Below are positions 42,698 through 51,460 of a stretch of 64,000 nucleotides of DNA, one piece after another. Numbering within the stretch: the stretch's first letter is position 1; every line of letters begins with the position of its first letter. The notes under the pieces were generated by a model, which was given only the letters and a program-made list of their open reading frames with translations, was not told the DNA's origin and did no database searches. This DNA comes from Chryseobacterium lathyri (lineage in GTDB: Bacteria > Bacteroidota > Bacteroidia > Flavobacteriales > Weeksellaceae), in contig NZ_QNFY01000002.1 in the NCBI RefSeq assembly GCF_003290185.1, forward strand, positions 362,313 to 426,312, in the 5' to 3' direction. Made by a program: the position numbers and the translations under genes.

Positions 42698-44389
42698 ATG
42701 ACAAATTCTAGAGCTAGAGAAACAACGGAAGCAATTGAAAGATTGTATATTTCTATGAGACACCTCTTTTACAGAGGTTTTTTTAAACCTGCCGGTGTTT
42801 CTGGAGAAAGTATCAGAAGTTTGTTAAAGACTATCAATCCAGAGATTTATGGTACCATGAATATTCCTAATAAAATGGAATTAGATGGTTTGATGTACGT
42901 TTTAGACAGACTTCCGGAAGGGATTGAAGAATGTGCGTTTATTCATCTTACATCGGATGAAGGTTTTGATAAAGGAAGTTTCGAACCCATTGTTCCTAAA
43001 AAAAGAAGAAGAAACTGTTACAGGATAGATGAACACCAGATGAATATTGAAGTTCTTTTGGGACGTTCTGAAATTTATGACATTCTTACCCACTTAACAT
43101 TCTTATTTATAGAAGCCGATAAAGTGAGAAACCTTGCTTTCATTCAGGATGAAAACTGGAAACCTACACGTGCTTTTAAAATTATCGAAGAAGTCGTAAA
43201 GGGAGAGAAAAAATTCAGCAGAAAAGAAAAAGAGGTTGCTCTTATTCATTTATCTTCTTTAATAGGAAGAACTTTTGAAGAAGCCCTGAACGCTTACAAT
43301 GCTTTTGGGGATGATGATAATCCAGACCGTTTATTCAAAATCATCTACAACTTAGGAAAAGTAAGTCTGGAAGATGCAAAACAGACGAGAGAAAGAGAGA
43401 TTCATTTCAGTGCTATATTAAAGGAAAGAGTAGGGCATCACTATTTTGGTGAAAAATGGGCCAACAAAGTGAAAGAAGTTTTATTTGAAAACAATCTTCA
43501 TATGCGTCCATTGCACATTATTTCTGCCAATATGCACTCAGTGAAAAATATGCTGTATGGAAATGATGCCTTAAAGAAAAAAGACAACAAAGAAGTAGAT
43601 TACAAACTGTACGGAGAGATTTCTGATAAAAAAGAACTTCGCGACAAGGTTTCAAAATATGCTTTAGAGGAAGGTTTGATTTATATTAATGATAAGAGCG
43701 GAAGTAATATAGATGTTCAAATCATTGATTTAAGCAAAACAGACCTTAAAAACACTCCGTTCAGCGGTATAAAATATGGTGGCGACGATGTGATCATGGT
43801 TTTCGACTATGCTTTCGGAGAGCAGGCTTTTGAGGTAATGGATGAATTACTTAGACCTTTTGAGCATAAAGGAGAGGTGTATATGATGAAAGTGAAATCC
43901 GTTTCTATCATGGGTAAAGCCGGGATCCTTGCCGGAGGAAAAGGAGACATTATGATTCCTACTGCCCATATTTTTGAAGGAACAGCGGATAACTATCCTT
44001 TTGAAAATGCTTTAAAACTGGATGATTTTAAAGATGATGAACTAAAAGCGTTTGAAGGCCCGATGATTACTGTATTAGGAACATCACTTCAAAACAGAGA
44101 TATCCTTTCTTACTTTATGAACACTTCATGGAAAGCAATTGGTCTTGAAATGGAAGGAGCACATTACCAGAAAGCGATTCAGGTGGCGTCTAAAATCAGA
44201 CATCATATTGCACCGGATCTGTTTGTATGTTATGCGTACTATGCTTCAGATAATCCATTGGAGACAGGAAGTACACTTTCTTCAGGAGGCTTAGGCCTTA
44301 CAGGAGTGAAACCTACTTATCTGATTACTTTAAGAATCCTTGAAAAGATCTTACACAGTGGGAAAAAAGAAATTCCGGCTAAAAAATAA
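42698..44389 (+). CDS. DUF6909-like protein with a nucleoside-phosphorylase-like C-terminal part
   Basis: A 563-residue cytoplasmic protein that I associate with the Flavobacteriia family DUF6909, without proof. Start: ATG at 42698 (MTNSRARETTEAIERLYI), supported by the promoter box between it and an upstream TTG. The N-terminal half is helical ('IERLYISMRHLFYRGFFKP', 'LTHLTFLFIEADKVRNL'). The C-terminal 200 residues look like a phosphorylase-type alpha/beta fold: 'VLGTSLQNRDILSYF', 'AIGLEMEGAHYQKAI', 'YAYYASDNP'. The 'EMEGA' motif is the ribose/substrate-binding signature of purine nucleoside phosphorylases and MTA/AMP nucleosidases. The substrate is unknown. It is a single gene closed by a terminator. 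Confidence 0.75.
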   Translation: MTNSRARETTEAIERLYISMRHLFYRGFFKPAGVSGESIRSLLKTINPEIYGTMNIPNKMELDGLMYVLDRLPEGIEECAFIHLTSDEGFDKGSFEPIVPKKRRRNCYRIDEHQMNIEVLLGRSEIYDILTHLTFLFIEADKVRNLAFIQDENWKPTRAFKIIEEVVKGEKKFSRKEKEVALIHLSSLIGRTFEEALNAYNAFGDDDNPDRLFKIIYNLGKVSLEDAKQTREREIHFSAILKERVGHHYFGEKWANKVKEVLFENNLHMRPLHIISANMHSVKNMLYGNDALKKKDNKEVDYKLYGEISDKKELRDKVSKYALEEGLIYINDKSGSNIDVQIIDLSKTDLKNTPFSGIKYGGDDVIMVFDYAFGEQAFEVMDELLRPFEHKGEVYMMKVKSVSIMGKAGILAGGKGDIMIPTAHIFEGTADNYPFENALKLDDFKDDELKAFEGPMITVLGTSLQNRDILSYFMNTSWKAIGLEMEGAHYQKAIQVASKIRHHIAPDLFVCYAYYASDNPLETGSTLSSGGLGLTGVKPTYLITLRILEKILHSGKKEIPAKK

Positions 44390-44409
44390 TTTGTTTTTTA
44401 AATCATATA

Positions 44410-44445
44410 AAAACCTCAAATGTAAAATACACTTGAGGTTTTTTA
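44410..44445. terminator. Terminator between convergent genes
   Basis: Hairpin AAAACCTCAA/TTGAGGTTTT with a T tail on both strands, between the DUF6909-like gene and the aspartate kinase gene. Confidence 0.85.
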
Positions 44446-44489
44446 TTTTAGACTTCCTAGGACTAATTTTATATGTTCTCAGAAAATGC

Positions 44490-45869
44490 TTAATTGCATA
44501 ATGCCTGGTTCAAAGCTATAATAGCTTTCTCATAATGCTCCCTTTTTACTACAAACTGCATGTTAACCTGCATGATGGACTGTGCATAACATTCGATATT
44601 AATATGATTCTCATACAGGGCTTTTGCCGCACGATATAAGAATCCGGGGGTAGCAATATTGGTTCCCATTGCACAGACTAATGCAACCGGAACTCCCGTT
44701 ACCTGATAGAAATTTTGTTTGAGTTCCTCCAAAAGCTTTTCCGCGGCATTACTTTCCCAAATTACCATTGTTATTGAGTTTGCGTTTGTAGATTTCAATA
44801 CATAACTTATATTATACTTTTGGAAATAGGTCATGATTTGGGCATCATAACCCACTTCGCTTACCATAAGCGGATCATGAATTTCTATGGCCAGCATTTT
44901 TTTTGATCCGGAAACGATCTCAACACGGGCGTCAGGAGATACATAATTTTTTGATATCAAGGTACCGATATGATCCGGGTCGAATGTATTTTTAATACGG
45001 ATATTAATTCCGGAGAGTTCTAATGGTTTTGCTGCCTTTGGGTGAATGGCTTCCATACCTATATCAGCCAATTGGTCTGCAATGATGTAATTGGTCAGTC
45101 CCACCGGAACACAGTTTTCTACACCCACGATATTAGGGTCTGCGCTGGATAAGTGATATTCTTTATGAATAACTGCCTCATCAGCCTTTATATCTACAGC
45201 GACCTTACTGAAGGTAACTTCGGAATATCCACGGTCAAAAACCCTCATAATTCCTTCAGTTCCTTTAGTGTATCCGGTTGCTACACAAATTACATTTTTA
45301 AAATCTATTCCGCTGAATTCTTTTGTAATTCTTTCATCAATAGTAAGGGCTTCGTTATCATCAAATCCGCATAAATCCACAAATTTTGCGTTAATTCCTT
45401 TATTGTTGATAATATTAGTAGAATTCCACGCAGAATGGGCTTCCCCAATAGAGGCTAAAATTTCTCTTGCCGCAAGATGAATATCGTGAGCATTTACATA
45501 TCCTGATGCCAAAACCTTACTCAGACTGCTAAGCATTGTTTTTGCCTGCTCCACTCTGTTTGTTATAAATTCATTAGCTTCGGAAAGCTGAAGGCCAACA
45601 TTCTCCAATCCTTCATTAATGGAAATCAGTTTTTGGCATACCTTATCGAGATCAGCCTTATAATCTTCACCGTTCAGAAACTTTTGATATACACCGGGTT
45701 CACCTGTTTTTTTATGTTCTAATAGCCAGTTTGTTACATTATTATAGGCGGAGACTACAAAAACCCTATTATAAAATTCTCCCTCCTTTCTTTTTCCAAT
45801 AATTATATTGTAAAGAACATCCTGAAACTGAGACATGGAAGTTCCTCCTATTTTTTCTACGGTCAGCAT
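44490..45869 (-). CDS. Aspartate kinase, monofunctional
   Basis: A 459-residue aspartokinase. It phosphorylates aspartate at the head of the Lys/Thr/Met pathway. The N-terminal 'VEKIGGTSMSQF' is a variant of the KFGGTS nucleotide loop. 'VFVVSAYNNVTNWLL' is the next kinase block. The C-terminal third carries two ACT-type domains ('VSEVGYDAQIMTYFQKY', 'NIATPGFLYRAAKALYENHIN') where end-product inhibition would act. It is not fused to homoserine dehydrogenase. It is a single gene. Which amino acid regulates it cannot be told. Confidence 0.92.
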   Translation of the reverse strand: MLTVEKIGGTSMSQFQDVLYNIIIGKRKEGEFYNRVFVVSAYNNVTNWLLEHKKTGEPGVYQKFLNGEDYKADLDKVCQKLISINEGLENVGLQLSEANEFITNRVEQAKTMLSSLSKVLASGYVNAHDIHLAAREILASIGEAHSAWNSTNIINNKGINAKFVDLCGFDDNEALTIDERITKEFSGIDFKNVICVATGYTKGTEGIMRVFDRGYSEVTFSKVAVDIKADEAVIHKEYHLSSADPNIVGVENCVPVGLTNYIIADQLADIGMEAIHPKAAKPLELSGINIRIKNTFDPDHIGTLISKNYVSPDARVEIVSGSKKMLAIEIHDPLMVSEVGYDAQIMTYFQKYNISYVLKSTNANSITMVIWESNAAEKLLEELKQNFYQVTGVPVALVCAMGTNIATPGFLYRAAKALYENHINIECYAQSIMQVNMQFVVKREHYEKAIIALNQALCN

Positions 45870-45989
45870 TATAAAACTTTATTTAATCTGCGAAAATAAG
45901 AAAATTAAGATGATTGGAGATACTGATCTGTAAGTTACCGGTTTAATCTTTTAAAAAATGCTTATACTTTTCATTCAAATTCTAGAACC

Positions 45990-46022
45990 AGCCTTGTCAA
46001 GGTTTTAAACCTTGACAAGGCT
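45990..46022. repeat. 33-bp near-perfect palindrome
   Basis: AGCCTTGTCAAGGTTT and its exact reverse complement are separated by a single T, forming a 16-bp stem. It lies in the gap between two divergent genes without a following T run on either strand, so it is more likely a dispersed repeat than a terminator. Confidence 0.7.
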
Positions 46023-46116
46023 CATGAATGATTAGTGCTTAAAATTGTGTATTAATTTGTCTGTGAGAAATTAAAAAAATAAATTAATTATCTTTAAAAA
46101 ACATAAATTTTAAATA

Positions 46117-46587
46117 ATGAGTTCAACTATACAGTTATCAAAAAGATTCAGGGAAGTCTTGCTTGATGGTTACTGGATCGCCAATACTAATTTTAAGGAT
46201 AAACTCTCAGATGTAACATGGAAACAAGCCATTGCTAAAATAGATTCTTTAAATACGATTGCTATGCTTACTTTTCATATCCATTATTATATAGCCGGAA
46301 TTGTTAATGTATTGGAAGGCGGTGAGCTCGAAATAAAAGATCAATTCAGTTTTGATCTTCCGCCTATTGAATCTGCGGAGCAATGGGAGGCGCTTTTAAA
46401 TAGGCTTTGGACAGACTCAGAAAAGTTTGCATCATTAGTTGAACAGATGGCTGACAGTAAACTTGATGAGGTTTTCGTAGATAAAGAATACGGGACCTAC
46501 AGAAGAAATATCGATGGAATGATTGAACATGCTTACTATCATTTAGGACAAATCACATTAATTAAGAAGATGCTGACTCATCTATAA
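46117..46587 (+). CDS. DinB-superfamily protein
   Basis: A 156-residue four-helix-bundle protein of the DinB/DUF1572 type. The three metal-binding histidine positions look present: 'LTFHIHYYIAG' in helix 2 and 'MIEHAYYHLGQITLIKKML' in the last helix (HxxxHxxQ pattern). Family members include thiol-dependent transferases such as bacillithiol S-transferases, but the activity here is not predictable. It has no signal peptide. It may share a transcript with nothing: gaps of 247 and 160 bases flank it. Confidence 0.82.
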   Translation: MSSTIQLSKRFREVLLDGYWIANTNFKDKLSDVTWKQAIAKIDSLNTIAMLTFHIHYYIAGIVNVLEGGELEIKDQFSFDLPPIESAEQWEALLNRLWTDSEKFASLVEQMADSKLDEVFVDKEYGTYRRNIDGMIEHAYYHLGQITLIKKMLTHL

Positions 46588-46747
46588 TTTATGTCATTAG
46601 TGTTTAAAAAAAGCAAAACCTGCACGAGCAGCTTAACCATCTGGAAGAAAACCCATCTAAAGTTATAACGGATTAAAAAGCCCTAAAATAGTCCCATATT
46701 TGAGGCTTTTACACAAATTACCTATCTTTAAAAAAAATAAATTTTAA

Positions 46748-48589
46748 ATGAAAAAATCGGTTGCAATCATTTTTGCGTTTATCATTTCTCAATTTCAGGC
46801 TCAGCAAGGGGCTTACTATCAGCAAAGTGCGAAGTACAAGATGAATATTGATGTAAATGCTGAAAAATTTACTTACCAGGGAAATCAGACCTTAGAATAC
46901 ACAAACAATTCGCCAGACGAGCTCAATGTGGTGTATTTCCACCTGTACTGGAATGCTTTTAAACCCAATTCCATGATGGATCAAAGAGTTGCAGGTCAAG
47001 GTAAAAATGGAGATTCAAGATTGCAAAAAGATGGGACTTCAAGATTAGCTTCCATTCCTAAAGATCAGGAAGGAGCACAAAATATTCACTGGCTTAAACA
47101 AAACGGAAAAGATGTGAAGTTTGAGATTCAGGAAACGATCATGAAGGTCTATCTGGCAGAACCGGTTAAGCCTAATTCATCTACAAGTTTCACCATGGAA
47201 TGGGATGCCGTGATTCCCCAGCAGATCAGAAGAAGCGGAAGAAACAACAGGGAAGGAGTTGACATGACCATGACGCAGTGGTATCCGAAAATTGCAGAGT
47301 ACGATTATGATGGCTGGGCAACATTTGACTATATCGGAAGAGAATTTCATGCTCCGTTCTCGGATTTTGATGTTACCATCAAGATCAACAAAGACTATGT
47401 AATCGGAGCAGGAGGTATTCTTGAAAACCCGACAGAAGTTAAAGGTTATGACACTAATGCAAAAATCAAAGCCGAAAAAGATAAGAAAGCAACATGGAGA
47501 TGGACTGCAAAAAATATGTTGGATTTCGCATGGAGTGCAGACAGAGACTATGTTGTAAAGAGTTTTGACGTTCCGGAAGGGCCGAAAGTATTTTTAGTAT
47601 ATCAGCAGAATGAGAAAACAAAAGTTTGGGAAGAAGCACAGCCTTATGTCACCAAATATTTTCAGCTGATGAACAGCCATTTCGGGAAATATGTGTATCC
47701 TACCTATGCTTTTATCCAGGGTGGTGATGGCGGTATGGAGTACGGAATGTGTACGATGATCCTGGGAGAAGCTAAAGATATTAAAGGTTTAATGGGCTTA
47801 ATGGCTCATGAAGGGGCACACTCCTGGTATCAGCAAATGCTGGCAACCAACGAATCTGTACGTCCGTGGATGGATGAAGGATTTACCAGCTATGCAGAAG
47901 GTTATGTGATGTATCAGCTGTTTCCGGAAGAACTTCCGAATCCCTTTGCCAATACTGTGAATGCATACAGAAATTTCGTTAAAAAGGGAATTGAAGAACC
48001 TGCCGTATGGCTGGGAGACCACCATGATAATGGGACTGCTTATACCTATGCTTCCTATGTGAAAGGGGAATTATACCTCGTACAGCTAGGCTACATTATG
48101 GGCGAGCAAAAACTTGCCGAAACCTTAAAGCAATATTATGAACAGTGGCATATGAAACACCCGTCCGACAGGGATTTTCTTCACATTGCACAGAAAGTTT
48201 CAGGAATGGATCTGAAATGGTTCCATAATTACTGGATCAACACTACAAAAACCATTGATTATGGAATTAAAGATGTGAAGTACGATGCAAAATCCACAAC
48301 CATTACTTTGATTAATAATGGACAAGTTCCTATGCCGGTCGATTTCAATGTGATGACTGCAGATAAAAAGATCGTTACTTATCAGATTCCTTTGAATATG
48401 ACCCATACATGGAAGGAGAAAGATGTTTACGGCGACTTTAAGACGATGCCTTACTGGCCCTGGACTCAGAAAGAATATACGCTGACAATTCCTTATACGA
48501 AAGCTCAGCTGTCTGTTTTAGGAATAGATTTCAGCCAGAGAATAGCAGATGTCAATACGGATGATAATACTGTAGAAGTAAAGCAATAG
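46748..48589 (+). CDS. Exported M1-family metallopeptidase
   Basis: A 613-residue zinc peptidase with a signal peptide (1-18, ending FQA). The N-terminal beta domain ('NQTLEYTNNSPDELNVVYFHL') precedes the thermolysin-like domain with 'GGDGGMEYGMCTM' (the GAMEN-like loop), the zinc site 'HEGAHSWYQ' near residue 355 and the distant Glu in 'WMDEGFTSYAEGY'. The C-terminal part is a beta-rich region and not a T9SS tail. It resembles bacterial M1 aminopeptidases of about 600-620 residues acting in the periplasm. It is a single gene ending at a strong terminator. Confidence 0.93.
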   Translation: MKKSVAIIFAFIISQFQAQQGAYYQQSAKYKMNIDVNAEKFTYQGNQTLEYTNNSPDELNVVYFHLYWNAFKPNSMMDQRVAGQGKNGDSRLQKDGTSRLASIPKDQEGAQNIHWLKQNGKDVKFEIQETIMKVYLAEPVKPNSSTSFTMEWDAVIPQQIRRSGRNNREGVDMTMTQWYPKIAEYDYDGWATFDYIGREFHAPFSDFDVTIKINKDYVIGAGGILENPTEVKGYDTNAKIKAEKDKKATWRWTAKNMLDFAWSADRDYVVKSFDVPEGPKVFLVYQQNEKTKVWEEAQPYVTKYFQLMNSHFGKYVYPTYAFIQGGDGGMEYGMCTMILGEAKDIKGLMGLMAHEGAHSWYQQMLATNESVRPWMDEGFTSYAEGYVMYQLFPEELPNPFANTVNAYRNFVKKGIEEPAVWLGDHHDNGTAYTYASYVKGELYLVQLGYIMGEQKLAETLKQYYEQWHMKHPSDRDFLHIAQKVSGMDLKWFHNYWINTTKTIDYGIKDVKYDAKSTTITLINNGQVPMPVDFNVMTADKKIVTYQIPLNMTHTWKEKDVYGDFKTMPYWPWTQKEYTLTIPYTKAQLSVLGIDFSQRIADVNTDDNTVEVKQ

Positions 48590-48605
48590 ATTATACAAAT
48601 ACAAT

Positions 48606-48640
48606 AAAAAACCCACAGAAAGTTCTGTGGGTTTTTTATT
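48606..48640 (+). terminator. Terminator of the M1 peptidase gene
   Basis: Hairpin AAAAACCCACAGAA/TTCTGTGGGTTTTT followed by T residues, 17 bases after the stop. Confidence 0.9.
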
Positions 48641-48807
48641 GTATTGAAGTCTTTCACTAAGTCTTTCAATTTGAAACCTAATGTCCGAATCATATATCTT
48701 TAGAAGCCTTCACGATTCGCTTGCGAAGCAAAATTCACGATTCACAACCACATTATTACCGAAAACCCTCTCATATCTGAGATCTGATGTCTGAAATCCA
48801 AATACCT

Positions 48808-49410
48808 TTATTTTATCCCAAACTGCAGGACCATCCAGTGATTAGGATGATTTTTTACAAGATCATTTCTTAAAACCTCATCTTTTGTATTGAGGTAGCG
48901 GTATACTTTTAAAGGAACTGAATCCGGATATTCTTTTAGCCCCTGATCTACTGTAACTTTAGCATCTTCTTTCTTTCCTCCTCCGTCCAGGGCTTCAAAT
49001 TTGTAGATATAAATAATAGCAGGTATTTTTCCATAAATATCTTTGGTTTCATTCTCTAATAATTTGATAGCCTCTATCTGGAATTCTGTATCAGGTGTCT
49101 TTCCAACCATAGAAGTGCGGCTGAGATGCTGCTGATACATCAGGAACAATAACAGGATATGAAGATTCTTCGTATCTGGATTGGAGGCCATTTTTTCAAT
49201 TTTCTGAACTGTTTCCGGAGTCATTTCGTCATTTTCTGCCTGCAGGCTTTTAGTATAAAACTCGTCAAGAAGGTCATAAACAGCCTTGTCATTCCGGTCA
49301 ATCTTTGATTCCTGCTTTATTTTAAGGAATATATCTTTTACCTGGTTTCCGCTCTGGGCAAAAGTATTCAGGCTAATACAAAAGATTACAATCAGCATTA
49401 ATTTTTTCAT
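48808..49410 (-). CDS. Exported protein of unknown function
   Basis: A 200-residue protein with a signal peptide (1-18, ending TFA). The rest is alpha-helical and charged ('FLKIKQESKIDRNDKAVYDLLDEF', then 'VTVDQGLKEYPDSVPLKVYRY'), and looks like tetratricopeptide-like helical hairpins without a clear repeat. It stands alone. The 218 bases downstream, between the M1 gene stop and this gene, hold the M1 terminator and an inexact duplicated CACGATTC element. I do not recognise the family. Confidence 0.65.
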   Translation of the reverse strand: MKKLMLIVIFCISLNTFAQSGNQVKDIFLKIKQESKIDRNDKAVYDLLDEFYTKSLQAENDEMTPETVQKIEKMASNPDTKNLHILLLFLMYQQHLSRTSMVGKTPDTEFQIEAIKLLENETKDIYGKIPAIIYIYKFEALDGGGKKEDAKVTVDQGLKEYPDSVPLKVYRYLNTKDEVLRNDLVKNHPNHWMVLQFGIK

Positions 49411-49437
49411 GGAAGCAGGATAAAAATATTTTCAGTC

Positions 49438-49593
49438 TTAAAGATAATTAAATGTTTCCAATCTTCTAAATTTCAGGCTCAGGTTTTCCTTATTAACATT
49501 CCAAAAATCTGCTTTGCTTGCATTTGCTATAAAAGCACAATTGTTTTTCAGTATTTCTTGTCCCGAATTCAGGTTAAATAATATAGATAATGC
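49438..49593 (-). pseudogene. Open frame without a start, possible gene remnant
   Basis: On the minus strand, 51 codons between the coaX start and the exported protein gene read with coding-like composition ('QEILKNNCAFIANASKAD', 'WNVNKENLSLKFRRL'). An in-frame stop lies just upstream and no ATG, GTG or TTG is available. It may be the 3' end of a lost gene or a chance frame. Confidence 0.25.
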
Positions 49594-49658
49594 TTATTTT
49601 TGACGATAAAGGCTTATTTTTACAATCGTTTTTTAACCCAGACTAGCTTAAAAAATAA

Positions 49659-50417
49659 ATGAATTCAATTGTAATCAACGTAGGGAACAGCAACATCAGA
49701 TTCGGACTTTTCAATGGAGACAACTGTGATATTTCATGGGTGATCAATACAAAGCCGTACAGAACGGTAGATGAGCTGTATGTACAGATTCTCATGCTTT
49801 ATCAGACCTACAAAGTAGAACCGAAAGATATCAGTAAAGTCATCATAGGATCTGTAGTACCGCAGCTTACCAAGGTCATGGGTTCGGCGATCAAAAAGAT
49901 CCATGGGCTGCAGCCCGTGATTGTAGACCGGTCTACGCCTTCGGGTGTTCAGGCAAAATCCAAACAGATGGGAACGGATATTTATGCCAATCTTGTGGCT
50001 GCCCATAATCTTTACCCAAACCGGAAGAAGATCATCATAGATTTTGGAACGGCTCTTACGGCAAGCTGTGTAACGGAAACCGGAGAGACATTGGGAGTAA
50101 TTATTGCCCCCGGAATTGTAACGTCTTTAAATTCATTGATCAGCCAAACTGCCCAGCTTCCTGATATTGAGCTGAAAAAACCTAAATCCGTATTGGGTCT
50201 GGACACGGTAACCTGTATGCAAAGCGGCATGGTATACGGATTTCTGGGAATGGTAGAAGGTTTTATAGACCGCATCAACGATGAGGTGAATGACGACTGT
50301 TTTGTAGTCGCAACGGGCGGTGTTTCCCATGTTTATAAGCCTCTGACGGAAAAAATTCATGTGATGGACAGGCTCCATACGCTGAAAGGGCTTTATTTTT
50401 TAGGAAAAGACTTATAG
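49659..50417 (+). CDS. coaX: Type III pantothenate kinase
   Basis: A 252-residue CoaX of the ASKHA fold. It phosphorylates pantothenate in the first step of CoA synthesis and, unlike CoaA, is not inhibited by CoA. Blocks are 'VINVGNSNIRFGLF' (phosphate loop), 'IIDFGTALTASCV' and 'VATGGVSHVYKPL'. The length is standard. It precedes a GNAT gene by 27 bases, probably in one transcript. Confidence 0.94.
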   Translation: MNSIVINVGNSNIRFGLFNGDNCDISWVINTKPYRTVDELYVQILMLYQTYKVEPKDISKVIIGSVVPQLTKVMGSAIKKIHGLQPVIVDRSTPSGVQAKSKQMGTDIYANLVAAHNLYPNRKKIIIDFGTALTASCVTETGETLGVIIAPGIVTSLNSLISQTAQLPDIELKKPKSVLGLDTVTCMQSGMVYGFLGMVEGFIDRINDEVNDDCFVVATGGVSHVYKPLTEKIHVMDRLHTLKGLYFLGKDL

Positions 50418-50444
50418 GAAAACTTCAATAAACCAAAACGTATT

Positions 50445-50984
50445 ATGAGAAAATTAAAAGAATTCCCGGCAATAGAAACGGAAAGATTAATTCTTTCCCA
50501 GCTGAAGGAAGAAGATCTTCCTTTTGTAACTGAATATCTTCAGGATAAAATTTTCTCAGATGTTACGTCCAATATTCCTTATCCTTATACAGGGGAACAT
50601 GCTAGGTTCTGGATGAAAATGTCCTGGGAATCCTTTGAAAACAATACAGGATATACTTTTGCAGTCCGAAATAAGGAAGGACAGATTTTAGGTGCCATTG
50701 GTCTTCACGACAGGGATGATGACAAAGCCGAGCTTGGCTACTGGATGGGAAAGCCTTTCTGGAACAAAGGATATATCACCGAAGCTGCTACAGCTTTAAT
50801 TGATTTTGGGTTTAATGAACTACAGATTAATAAAATCTATGCAACTTATTTTTTAGACAATCCGGCCTCCGGAAGAATCATGGAAAAAATAGGGATGGAA
50901 AAAGAAGCTTTGCTAAAGCAGCATCTTAAAAAAGATGGCAAATACATTGATGTCATGATGTATTCTATCTTAAAAAACAAATAA
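50445..50984 (+). CDS. GNAT-family N-acetyltransferase
   Basis: A 179-residue acetyltransferase of the RimJ/RimL-like GNAT type. Typical blocks are 'ETERLILSQLKEEDL', 'GAIGLHDRDDDKAELGYWMGKPFWNKGYITEA' (split here: the acetyl-CoA loop is in the last part) and 'YFLDNPASGRIMEKIGMEKE'. Such enzymes acetylate protein N-termini, antibiotics or small amines. The substrate is unknown. It lies downstream of coaX on the same strand. Confidence 0.9.
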   Translation: MRKLKEFPAIETERLILSQLKEEDLPFVTEYLQDKIFSDVTSNIPYPYTGEHARFWMKMSWESFENNTGYTFAVRNKEGQILGAIGLHDRDDDKAELGYWMGKPFWNKGYITEAATALIDFGFNELQINKIYATYFLDNPASGRIMEKIGMEKEALLKQHLKKDGKYIDVMMYSILKNK

Positions 50985-51026
50985 TGATTGAGTCTTTCGT
51001 GGAAGCGGGCATCAAATTCTAAAATA

Positions 51027-51458
51027 TTATCTTTTGCTTTTAAAGAATTCTTTAACGATCGTTGAGCACTCATTTTCCATTACTCCGGTTACCATTTCTG
51101 TTTTGGGATGCAAGGAAAGGTGTTTGTTGATAAATCCTCTTTGCTCATCTCTGGCTCCAATTACGACTTTGGAAATCTGTGACCAGGCCAAGGCTCCGGA
51201 GCACATTACACACGGTTCAAGGGTTACATAAAGGGTACAGTTGATCAGATATTTCCCACCCAGAAAATTAGCGGCGGAAGTAATGGCCTGCATTTCTGCA
51301 TGGGCAGTTACATCGTTTAATGTTTCCGTGAGATTGTGAGCTCTTGCAATGATGCGATTATTGGAAACAATGACACATCCTATGGGAACCTCATCTTTTT
51401 CCAGTGCAGCCTCTGCTTCCTGCAGGGCCATTTTCATATAATATTCGTCGGTAAACAT
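51027..51458 (-). CDS. tadA: tRNA-adenosine deaminase-type nucleoside deaminase
   Basis: A 143-residue zinc deaminase of the cytidine deaminase fold. The zinc and proton-shuttle residues are in 'TAHAEMQAI' and 'LEPCVMCSGALAWSQI'. 'DEVPIGCVIV' is the usual N-terminal block. The closest match by motif is TadA, which converts A34 to I in tRNA(Arg). Guanine deaminase-like relatives share the motif but usually differ at the C-terminus. Two bases separate it from the upstream gene, so they are probably co-transcribed. Confidence 0.85.
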   Translation of the reverse strand: MFTDEYYMKMALQEAEAALEKDEVPIGCVIVSNNRIIARAHNLTETLNDVTAHAEMQAITSAANFLGGKYLINCTLYVTLEPCVMCSGALAWSQISKVVIGARDEQRGFINKHLSLHPKTEMVTGVMENECSTIVKEFFKSKR

Positions 51459-51460
51459 TT

